NCBI GenBank assembly: GCA_017555565.1
Contig: JAFZGF010000040.1
Coordinates: 1-64,000 of the forward strand
Direction: 5' to 3'
Origin: Oscillospiraceae bacterium
GTDB lineage: Bacteria; Bacillota; Clostridia; Oscillospirales; Ruminococcaceae
DNA length: 64,000 bases
The notes below the pieces were generated by a model. That model was not told where the DNA came from, searched no databases, and was given only the letters and a program-made list of their open reading frames with translations. How positions within the stretch are numbered: the stretch's first letter is position 1; every line of letters starts with the position of its first letter. Both the position numbers and the translations under genes were made by a program. Below, piece by piece: positions 16,854 to 24,340 of the stretch.

Positions 16854-17948
16854 TCAGCCAAAGTATTCATCCATTTTACTATCAAGTAATTCCTGTAAAT
16901 CCTCAATCTGCTTCTGCACGATAAATTTCGATTTGTCTGTCAGTTCGACGAACTTTGCAAATTCGTTTTGGAGTTCGATTGGAGGGAAAATAAACTCTAT
17001 TTTTGATAATTGCCCTTTGCTTAAAATCCCTTTTAATGCCATAGTGACCGTGCTTTGAATATAACTTTTTGACAGGTCGAAAAGTACATACAAAAACCAT
17101 ACATTGTTTTTATTTGGGATAATACCATTTATCTGCTGATTGAAAGCAACTTTTCGGTCTGTAACAGAAACATTACCGATACAACCAATACTTCCTGCTA
17201 TACAGGTCATAAGAATACAATCCTTTTCCACACTACGTCCTACCTTTAATCCTTCCTCCGAAAGAGATTCGATAGCAGGCGTAAGTAATGCATTCGGAGT
17301 GTTGATGTTATCAGATTTTATCCACTCAATGAAATCACCGTAATAATTCGGTTTCTTGCGAGAAGGAGTATTACCTGTAATTATTTCGCATTCATCTGAT
17401 AACGGTCTCTTATCCCAACCTTTTGGATTTTCTACTGGGTCACCAAACATCTCGATAAATCGTGATTTTACCAACTCATCAAGAGCATTTAAGCGTTGTT
17501 TTGCATTATCTATAGCGGCTGCAACAGTGTCTAATTCTTTTACGATGTTATTCTGCTCTGCAACAGAACGATTTTTAATTTTGAATTTGCTATATTCGGA
17601 AATCCAAACTCTTTTATGGCTAAAAGGGGTGTAATCAATCGCCTGCATTGCATAAAAATAATATTTAAGATTGTCTTCTGCATTTACCTTGTGCAAAATT
17701 TTCATTGCTGAAGATTTTACTTTGAAGTCAAAATCAACATATTTGCAATCAGCAGTAAAATCATCAAAGATAATCACGGGATTTTCTGATGCCTTGCATA
17801 CACCTTCGGTTTCATCTGTATAACCTAAAACAAAAGACTTCCCTGCGGTCAATACGGGTAAAACAAAATCATCGGAATAATTCTCGGATTTGACAATATA
17901 TTTAGTTGGTTGTTCGTACTTAAGTACATTTTCTAAACGAATATCCAT
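16854..17948 (-). CDS. hsdS: Type I restriction specificity subunit HsdS, expressed copy
   Basis: This 364-residue HsdS determines the DNA sequence recognised by the methylase and nuclease. Recognition domain 1 spans about 1-130. The spacer has L-D-E-L-V-K-S-R-F-I-E-M-F-G (155-168). Recognition domain 2 spans about 170-330. The terminal helix Q-K-Q-I-E-D-L-Q-E-L-L-D-S-K-M-D-E-Y-F is present, unlike in the opposed copy. The start codon shares one base with the hsdM stop (TAATG), so translation is coupled. Both inverted repeats shared with the plus-strand hsdS lie in its second half, so inversion would swap domain 2 or the terminal helix. Confidence 0.93.
   Translation of the reverse strand: MDIRLENVLKYEQPTKYIVKSENYSDDFVLPVLTAGKSFVLGYTDETEGVCKASENPVIIFDDFTADCKYVDFDFKVKSSAMKILHKVNAEDNLKYYFYAMQAIDYTPFSHKRVWISEYSKFKIKNRSVAEQNNIVKELDTVAAAIDNAKQRLNALDELVKSRFIEMFGDPVENPKGWDKRPLSDECEIITGNTPSRKKPNYYGDFIEWIKSDNINTPNALLTPAIESLSEEGLKVGRSVEKDCILMTCIAGSIGCIGNVSVTDRKVAFNQQINGIIPNKNNVWFLYVLFDLSKSYIQSTVTMALKGILSKGQLSKIEFIFPPIELQNEFAKFVELTDKSKFIVQKQIEDLQELLDSKMDEYFG
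16921..16985 (-). repeat. hsdS inverted repeat 2, right copy
   Basis: This is the inverted partner of 12447-12511. Its end reads AAATCGAAATTTATCG on the minus strand, close to AAATCACGATTTATCG of repeat 1, so both pairs may be recognised by one recombinase. Confidence 0.78.
17443..17471 (-). repeat. hsdS inverted repeat 1, right copy
   Basis: This is the exact inverted 29-bp partner of 11952-11980. It begins at codon 160 of the expressed hsdS, so recombination would join the two genes in frame. Confidence 0.85.
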
Positions 17949-19462
17949 TATTCCATACCTTTGCTAATCTCACCCATAAGTTCCTTGAACTGTTCTTCCA
18001 AATCATAAATAGATTTTATAATCTCAGCAGTAGGGCGATATTCTTTCTTTATAATCTCTTTTTTCTGATACTTATTAAGGCTGAGAACATAATCGTTATC
18101 GACAATATCCTGTTTTGTGATAAAGAAAGATTTTTCATATGGCGTTCTGCTTTCTTCTTTATCCAAGTTATGGAATCTCTCGATTATATCAGGAATATCA
18201 TTTGTTTTAACCTCGTTACGCTTATCGTCAAGGGATAATCCGTCAGATTCCATATTATAAAGCCACACTTTATCTGTTCCACCATTTTCCGTTTTATCAA
18301 AGATAATAATAGCAGTCTGCACACCAGAATAAGGCTTGAATACACCACTCGGCAAATAAATGATTGCTCTGAGTCTTTGATTCTCAACCAATTCTTTGCG
18401 AATAATGGTATATGCTTTTTCGTTAGTGTTGTTTACTACTCCGACAGGAACAATAGAAGCGCATCTACCACCAATTTTGAGGCTTCTAAGGAATAACGCC
18501 ATAAACAGAAGCTCTGTGGATTTTGATGGACAAATATCCTTTAAGGATTTTGCAAGATCGTTTGCATCAAGAGAACCGCTGAACGGAGGATTTGCTAAAA
18601 TCAGATCATACTTGAATTCATCTTTATTATCATCTGTAAGAGAATTCTTATAATAAATCTGTGGATTCGAAACATCGTGTAATGTCATATTCATTGTACC
18701 GATTCTAAGCATATCAGGATCAGTTTCATTTCCATAAAACATTTCATTATTGAATGCATACCTGTTCTCTTTTTTGTTAAGTTCGCTCTTTTGATTTTCC
18801 GAAATATATTTTGCAGATTCCATCAAAAAACCAGCAGAACCCATGGCTGGGTCACAAATTTTCTCACCCAATTTCGGTTGCATCATCTGCACCATCATAT
18901 TGATGATATGACGAGGGGTACGGAACTGACCGTTTGTACCGTTTACAGATAACTTGGCAAGCAAGTATTCGTAAACATCCCCCATAATTTCTTTATTATC
19001 AAGGTTAAGTTCATCATCGTTTAAGCCACGGATTACCTTTTCAAGAATTTTTCCACTTGGAATATCAATTTTCGCATCTGACATAAATCTTGAAAACGCA
19101 TTATTTTCACCATTGTGCATTTCACGAATGAATTTAAAGACACAGTCCTTAACTACATGAAACATTTTCTCTGTTGAAAAATGTACGAAATTATGCCATC
19201 TCAAATCCTCATATGTAATAATATCAATGATATTACCATCCTCATCTTTATCTTCTGCAAAAGTTCCTTCAGGGAAAGTCGGGGTCTTAACTTTTACACC
19301 AAAGGCATTGGCATTGGCTTCTTTCTTAATCTGGGCATCATCTAACATTTTGATAAAAAGCAAATATGTAATCTGTGTAATATTGGTTTTGGCATCAGCC
19401 ATTCCGTTATCCCACATGCCCTGCCAAATTGCATCTATTTTTGTTCTTGTCGTTATATCCAT
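17948..19462 (-). CDS. hsdM: Type I restriction-modification methyltransferase subunit HsdM
   Basis: This 504-residue N6-adenine methyltransferase has the N-terminal helical HsdM domain (about 5-140), the SAM-binding motif D-P-A-M-G-S-A-G-F (204-212) and the catalytic N-P-P-F (291-294). Further methylase motifs lie between 320 and 400. Length is normal. It heads the hsdM-hsdS-hsdR-recombinase gene order and is one base overlapped with hsdS. A DUF262 gene lies 30 bp upstream in the same direction and may be part of the operon. Confidence 0.95.
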   Translation of the reverse strand: MDITTRTKIDAIWQGMWDNGMADAKTNITQITYLLFIKMLDDAQIKKEANANAFGVKVKTPTFPEGTFAEDKDEDGNIIDIITYEDLRWHNFVHFSTEKMFHVVKDCVFKFIREMHNGENNAFSRFMSDAKIDIPSGKILEKVIRGLNDDELNLDNKEIMGDVYEYLLAKLSVNGTNGQFRTPRHIINMMVQMMQPKLGEKICDPAMGSAGFLMESAKYISENQKSELNKKENRYAFNNEMFYGNETDPDMLRIGTMNMTLHDVSNPQIYYKNSLTDDNKDEFKYDLILANPPFSGSLDANDLAKSLKDICPSKSTELLFMALFLRSLKIGGRCASIVPVGVVNNTNEKAYTIIRKELVENQRLRAIIYLPSGVFKPYSGVQTAIIIFDKTENGGTDKVWLYNMESDGLSLDDKRNEVKTNDIPDIIERFHNLDKEESRTPYEKSFFITKQDIVDNDYVLSLNKYQKKEIIKKEYRPTAEIIKSIYDLEEQFKELMGEISKGME

Positions 19463-19492
19463 TTTTCCTAATCCTTATCTTCTTTTTTTACA

Positions 19493-21304
19493 TTACAGAT
19501 TTTCATAATATCCTTGAATAAGTTTTGCCATCAATTTTCTGCGCTCCTGAAGGAAATCATCATATTTTTCTACGGTCATTTCAAAAATATTATTAGGAAT
19601 ACAGTTTTCCTTCAGGTTTTCGGCAAGCATTTCTTCAGTAGAAATGTTACCAAAAACAATATCTTTTGTTACACATTGTTCTTTAACTTTTGTAAAATAT
19701 GTAGCCGGTGCATCATCACTGATAGCTTTATTTACCTGTGTATCCAAATAAATATAGTTTGCAACCTGATTGTATTTTGTCTTTGCCGTTACACCATTCT
19801 TCTTTAAATAAGCTTTAGGGAAGATGTGGTGGACATCTCCAGATATTGTTATCAAATCTGAAATCTTCGTACCTTTCATCAGCAATGAATTACAGTTCCG
19901 GTTAATCTGCGCTGCCAAAAATGTATTGAAAGCAGGACTGTTAATCGAGGATGTTTCCAAATACTGTGGTAATGTAACTGTCCAGAAACTTTCTGATAAT
20001 GCAGATGCTTCAACTTCGGCAAGGAATTTTAAGAATCCCTTTTCGCCAATATTTCTCATATCCCTATCCATCTGCGTCTCTGGCGAACCTATATATCTGG
20101 ATGTTAAAGTTGAAAGAACAAACCATTTCTGCACATATCGTTTAATCTGTGCATTAGGAATTTCTGGATCGTCTAACAACATTAAGTACAGTGTATAAGC
20201 AAAATCCAAGGTCATTCTTGAATTAAGTAGTTTACTTGATACAAAACCAGCACCTTTGATTGCCATAATAAACTGTGCAAAATTATATTTGTTAATGAAG
20301 TTCATGATACCGCCATCCAATTTTTTATAGGATTCTTCTACGATATCATCACGGAATTCTTTTGTAATGAAATCTCTACCTGACAGCAAGCTCACCAAAT
20401 CAGCCAATTTACCACGCCTGAATTGATGCATAAAAGATACCCTCAACATATCACCATAATCCGGATCGTAGATATCATCATAATCATTTGCCAACCATTT
20501 GATTTTATCCGCATATTTGGAATCCTGAAATTCATTGTCATTAACCAAATGAGCATAAAAATCCGGTTTTACTGCTAAATGGCAGAAATAATCCACTGTC
20601 TTTCTCATCAAGCTGCCATTATGTACTGAATCCGCAGCCATTTTAGACATAACGAAGTCGGATTGGCTTAAAGCAGTGCCTTTAGAGTTAATGCGAATGA
20701 AGATTTCTGTTACTTCATCAATATCCAAAGTTGCATCCAGTTCAATAACGCCAATCTGTCTGTTGGCAATGCTTTTTAGCTTTGTTAATGTTTCAGAAAG
20801 CTCATCTAAATCCACATCTGGATTGTTTTTTGCATACTCATTTTCAAAAGCTCTCTGTTTAAAGCCAGCTGAGAATAGTACAGAAATATCCGGAATCCAT
20901 TTCTTATCTTTTAAATGAGAAGCATCCTGTACTGCAAACCTTTTTGTTTCATCTTCTGTCAACGGATTGAATGCTATTTTAATTCTTTCTTTGTTAAAAT
21001 CATCATCCAGAACTTCTTTTCCAGATATGGCAGCCATTAACGCAGTTACTCTTTGCTGACCATCAATCAACACTTTTTTTCCGTTCGCTTTACCGCCATC
21101 TTTTGTTTTTACATCTGGATTCTTCCAAGTAATAATATAGCCTGTAGGATATCCGTTGTATAAAGAATCTATTAAATCTCTAACCTGACTGCGTTTCCAT
21201 ACAAATGGGCGCTGAATTTCAGGTATAACAAAATCTTCTGCATCAATCAGTCCAAGAATTGCATGGACTGAATACTGCATTAATGTAAATTTTTCACCAG
21301 TCAT
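19493..21304 (-). CDS. DUF262/DUF1524 protein, GmrSD-like restriction nuclease
   Basis: This 603-residue protein has the DUF262 signature at the N-terminus: Q-R-P-F-V-W (31-36) and I-D-G-Q-Q-R (80-85), which belongs to a DGQQR-type NTPase/nuclease fold related to ParB. The C-terminal quarter has V-H-H-I-F-P-K-A-Y-L followed by conserved Asn residues, an HNH-like DUF1524 motif. This GmrS-GmrD fusion architecture is known from type IV restriction enzymes that cut modified phage DNA. It ends 30 bp before hsdM in the same direction, so it may be co-expressed with the type I system. Together they would act against unmodified and hypermodified DNA; this joint role is inferred. Confidence 0.85.
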   Translation of the reverse strand: MTGEKFTLMQYSVHAILGLIDAEDFVIPEIQRPFVWKRSQVRDLIDSLYNGYPTGYIITWKNPDVKTKDGGKANGKKVLIDGQQRVTALMAAISGKEVLDDDFNKERIKIAFNPLTEDETKRFAVQDASHLKDKKWIPDISVLFSAGFKQRAFENEYAKNNPDVDLDELSETLTKLKSIANRQIGVIELDATLDIDEVTEIFIRINSKGTALSQSDFVMSKMAADSVHNGSLMRKTVDYFCHLAVKPDFYAHLVNDNEFQDSKYADKIKWLANDYDDIYDPDYGDMLRVSFMHQFRRGKLADLVSLLSGRDFITKEFRDDIVEESYKKLDGGIMNFINKYNFAQFIMAIKGAGFVSSKLLNSRMTLDFAYTLYLMLLDDPEIPNAQIKRYVQKWFVLSTLTSRYIGSPETQMDRDMRNIGEKGFLKFLAEVEASALSESFWTVTLPQYLETSSINSPAFNTFLAAQINRNCNSLLMKGTKISDLITISGDVHHIFPKAYLKKNGVTAKTKYNQVANYIYLDTQVNKAISDDAPATYFTKVKEQCVTKDIVFGNISTEEMLAENLKENCIPNNIFEMTVEKYDDFLQERRKLMAKLIQGYYENL

Positions 21305-21426
21305 AATTGTTCCTCTTATCTATCAACTAATGCCTCTGTAATCTAAAATGCAACTTTTGCCCTTTAAACTATTTTCAAATGGGCGAATTGACATTTGGGG
21401 ATAATCTTTTAAATCTTTAGAAACTT

Positions 21427-22317
21427 TTAGTAAGCAATCCTAAAATAATCCAAATACGCTTTATATTTATCCTGTGCTGTCAGACAGGTATCTGTCAGAT
21501 AGCCTTTTTCATTGTTCCATTCTTTCAATCCTCGATAATAGAACATCTTGAGATTATCCTCGATGATAAACGGAACGATATTGTATTTCAGGCATTCCTT
21601 AAACATAATCAGTCTGCCCACACGGCCATTACCGTCCTGGAACGGATGAATTCGCTCAAACTTCACATGAAAGTCCAGAATATCTTCAAAAGTCTTTTCT
21701 TCTTTTCCATTGTATTCTGTCAGCAAGGCTTTCATTTTATCAGTAACTTCTTCTGGAAGTGCGGTATCCATACCACCGACCTCATTCGGCATTTTTTTAT
21801 AATCACCTACAGCGAACCAATCTTTTCTGGAATCACTGGTTCCATTCTTCAGGATCAGATGAAGCTCTTTGATAAACTTCTCTGTCAGTGCCGCTTTCGC
21901 ATTGTCGATAATCATATCAATACAACGGAAGTGATTTGCTGTTTCAATCACATCGTCCACATTTAACACTTCTTTTTCTACACCGATGGTGTTGGTTTCA
22001 AAAATATATCTGGTCTGATCGTGTGTCAGACGGCTGCCTTCGATATGATTGGAGTTGTATGTTAAATCAATCTGTGTTTTGTGGTAAATACCACCGGAAT
22101 ACTTGCTTGCTTTCTGCTCCTGCAAAATATCCAGTAATGTAATCGACTGTTCTTTCTTTTTATTGGATCGCTCCGGCTTTTCAGCATTTTCAGGGATATT
22201 CCAAGTCTTGCCGGTAAGAAACGCACCATTCACACGTCCCTGAGCACAGTAATTTCTGACACTGCGTTCCGACACATCCCATTTTTTCGCTATTTCAGTA
22301 ACTGAAAGGTATCGCAT
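21427..22317 (-). CDS. Fic-domain protein with N-terminal HTH
   Basis: This 296-residue Fic enzyme probably transfers AMP or another nucleotide part to hydroxyl groups of a target protein. The N-terminal 45 residues form a MerR/excisionase-like helix-turn-helix (V-T-E-I-A-K-K-W-D-V-S-E-R-S-V-R-N-Y). The inhibitory helix motif S89-N-H-I-E93-G94 precedes the Fic core. The catalytic loop H-P-F-Q-D-G-N-G-R-V-G-R is complete (224-235). The [S/T]xxxE[G/N] motif on the N-terminal side marks a self-inhibited class II Fic, so no separate antitoxin is needed. The ATG at 22317 is chosen because GGAGGAG lies 7 bases before it. It is monocistronic or upstream of the DUF262 gene by 122 bp. Confidence 0.9.
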   Translation of the reverse strand: MRYLSVTEIAKKWDVSERSVRNYCAQGRVNGAFLTGKTWNIPENAEKPERSNKKKEQSITLLDILQEQKASKYSGGIYHKTQIDLTYNSNHIEGSRLTHDQTRYIFETNTIGVEKEVLNVDDVIETANHFRCIDMIIDNAKAALTEKFIKELHLILKNGTSDSRKDWFAVGDYKKMPNEVGGMDTALPEEVTDKMKALLTEYNGKEEKTFEDILDFHVKFERIHPFQDGNGRVGRLIMFKECLKYNIVPFIIEDNLKMFYYRGLKEWNNEKGYLTDTCLTAQDKYKAYLDYFRIAY

Positions 22318-22453
22318 CTGCTCTCCTCCGTTATAAATCAAATCTAAATTTACACTCTACTATGATATAGTATACCACATTATCGGCAATATATCAAACT
22401 TTTATATGATATAATATTTTTATTTTTGCCGTTCCCGGCATTGAATCAAACAC

Positions 22454-22490
22454 AAAAAGAGCATTTGAGATATAATCAAACGCTCTTTTT
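22454..22490 (-). terminator. Intrinsic terminator of the STAND/radical SAM operon
   Basis: The stem AGAGCATTTGA / TCAAACGCTCT is flanked by A and T runs. It lies just past the stop codon of the radical SAM gene. Confidence 0.75.
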
Positions 22491-22498
22491 CCGCAAAT

Positions 22499-23563
22499 TT
22501 AGCACAAATCAATGCCCAATTGTAACCTACAACCATTATCACATATTTTATTAGATTTACAATCTACACATTTTTCTTTTTTTACATTTCTAAATGCTTC
22601 AAAAACTTCTCCATTCCATACATCAGTAATTGTTTTATTTCGTAACGACTCCTTGTATTTGCCTGCTTGATTATCAAACGAGCATGGATATGCATTCATT
22701 TCAGAATCAATGTACATAGAAAACTTCGCAGCTTCACACGCATCTACAGATGAAGTATTTATAGTGTCACAATATTTAACCAATGCAGATGTAAAACATG
22801 TATCAAATCCAACTCTATAAGGATGCTTTCTTCTTACAGCTACACTTAAAAATCGTAATAATCGTTGATCCCGTTTTACTTTCTTTTTATCAATACCTAA
22901 CCCTACCGGTTTATATAGTATGAATATGATTGCGTTAATTGACTGTGGCCATAAATCTCTTTCTAATCTATAAGTAATTTCATCAATATTATCATCCGAA
23001 ACAACACAATGAATATTCGTCTCACACCCTGCAGCAACAAACCTATTTATTGCTGCAATTGTAACCTGATTGGATTCTTTTTCACCATCAATCAAGCGAG
23101 AATAAAATGATACCGCAACAGCCCCACAATACTTCTTGATGTTATTAATTTCATCATCCGTAATATTATATCCACTTGTTGTTAAATTTGGAACAATATT
23201 GTACGTTCTTGTGACAGCCAATATTTCCTCGAAATTCTCATGTTTATTTGGATCGCCTGCTCCTCCTAATGCAACCTGAAAAACCTTATCTCTACTCTGC
23301 TCTAAAATACAGATATAATCATCTAATGCCATATTCTTTCTATTTGAACCGATTGCATTTTGATAACAATCAACGCCAGCAACTTTACAGATTCCGTATT
23401 TAGCCGCTTCGCAACTTCCCATTATACCAATATCAATCAATTCGGGAAAAGAACGCATAGTAGCTTCTAAATCAGTTCCAAAAACATTACTTCTAATTAA
23501 AGTTCCGTTTTTTTCATTAAAAAGCTCAAAAAAATGGTATTTCTTATCTTCGTAATAAATCAT
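22499..23563 (-). CDS. Radical SAM/SPASM enzyme with atypical cysteine spacing
   Basis: This 354-residue enzyme is probably a peptide- or protein-modifying radical SAM protein. The three cluster cysteines are Cys51, Cys59 and Cys66, spacing CX7CX6C instead of CX3CX2C, in G-S-C-E-A-A-K-Y-G-I-C and D-C-Y-Q. Downstream motifs fit the radical SAM barrel: A-L-G-G-A-G-D-P (98-105) and N-L-T-T-S-G-Y (126-132). The C-terminus is a SPASM-type auxiliary cluster domain with Cys332, 335, 341, 345 and 354, as in peptide maturases. The ATG at 23563 is preferred over GTG codons at 23575 and 23572. It overlaps or abuts the NSSS-motif gene, so that protein is the likely partner or substrate. Confidence 0.82.
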   Translation of the reverse strand: MIYYEDKKYHFFELFNEKNGTLIRSNVFGTDLEATMRSFPELIDIGIMGSCEAAKYGICKVAGVDCYQNAIGSNRKNMALDDYICILEQSRDKVFQVALGGAGDPNKHENFEEILAVTRTYNIVPNLTTSGYNITDDEINNIKKYCGAVAVSFYSRLIDGEKESNQVTIAAINRFVAAGCETNIHCVVSDDNIDEITYRLERDLWPQSINAIIFILYKPVGLGIDKKKVKRDQRLLRFLSVAVRRKHPYRVGFDTCFTSALVKYCDTINTSSVDACEAAKFSMYIDSEMNAYPCSFDNQAGKYKESLRNKTITDVWNGEVFEAFRNVKKEKCVDCKSNKICDNGCRLQLGIDLC

Positions 23564-23568
23564 TTTTA

Positions 23569-23967
23569 TCACCACATACAGTTTCTTGCATGAACATAAA
23601 AACCTTTTTCTTCGATCTCAAAACTATCCGTAGTAAAAAATCCTGTTAATGTTCCATCGTCACTATTTGTATACCCCATATATCCTTTATAACCTTTCTT
23701 TTTATATTTTTGGAATTTATATGCAGCTGCTTCCCCAAAAACCTCTTTTACATTATCAAAATTAACTTCATCCAAATCAAAATATCTCAATCCTCCCTGC
23801 GTAGCATATAAAATATTCTCACACAGTTCCATTGCTTCCTTTTCAATCGGCGAGTTTTTCTTAAAACCTAATTTTTTATAAAGATATTCTGAAGTCAGTT
23901 CTTCTTTAGATAATATCAGAAAATTGGTTGAAGAACTATTCGTGACATAACCCACTCTAATCTTCAT
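23569..23967 (-). CDS. Small protein with N-terminal K-I-R-x-G-Y-V-T-N-S-S-S motif, partner of the radical SAM enzyme
   Basis: This 132-residue protein has no function I can assign. The N-terminus K-I-R-V-G-Y-V-T-N-S-S-S-T-N-F-L is a variant of a motif I recall from many uncharacterised phage and bacterial proteins (K-I-R-x-G-F-V-S-N-S-S-S-S-S-F). The body is acidic and aromatic (K-G-Y-M-G-Y-T-N-S-D-D-G), and the protein ends R-N-C-M-W. AGGAGGG lies 8 bases before the ATG. It overlaps the upstream 127-residue gene by 11 bp, and the radical SAM start lies within a few bases of its stop. Such tight packing suggests fixed stoichiometry. It may be the substrate of the radical SAM enzyme; that is inference. 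Confidence 0.75.
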   Translation of the reverse strand: MKIRVGYVTNSSSTNFLILSKEELTSEYLYKKLGFKKNSPIEKEAMELCENILYATQGGLRYFDLDEVNFDNVKEVFGEAAAYKFQKYKKKGYKGYMGYTNSDDGTLTGFFTTDSFEIEEKGFYVHARNCMW

Positions 23968-24340
23968 ATTCTATCCCTCCTACAAAGCCCCAAAACTGTT
24001 CTTTCAATTCATCATCATGTGAAAATGCATATCCAACTTGGTCCCCCTTCCAACTCAGATCTACATAATATCTCTTTTCATTACAAACTCTTCTTGCTAA
24101 ATCTTCTGACATATTAAATTTGCATATTAAATATTCTTCGCATGTTTTAAACTCTTTTTTATAATATCGAGAAAATTCTCTCTTTATATTTGTTGCGTTC
24201 CCAAAATAAGAATCATAGATACGTGATATTACCTTGCCTGCATATGAATTTGCTTTTATTTTATATCTTCTCAAGAGTCTTCTTCGTGTTCCGACCTCGT
24301 TCTTGTTAAAGAATAAAAAATTATTAAATTTCAGATTCAT
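23957..24340 (-). CDS. Small basic protein of the STAND/radical SAM operon, function unknown
   Basis: This 127-residue protein is very basic and aromatic in its first half (R-R-R-L-L-R-R-Y-K-I-K-A) and more acidic at the end (G-G-I-E-Y-E-D). The region K-E-F-K-T-C-E-E-Y-L-I-C-K-F-N-M-S-E-D-L-A looks helical. I recognise no domain. The ATG at 24340 (or 24343) is chosen because AAGGTG lies just before it; the longer frame starts with TTG. Its start overlaps the last codons of the NTPase and its end overlaps the NSSS-motif gene, so all four genes are translated from one message. Confidence 0.65.
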   Translation of the reverse strand: MNLKFNNFLFFNKNEVGTRRRLLRRYKIKANSYAGKVISRIYDSYFGNATNIKREFSRYYKKEFKTCEEYLICKFNMSEDLARRVCNEKRYYVDLSWKGDQVGYAFSHDDELKEQFWGFVGGIEYED

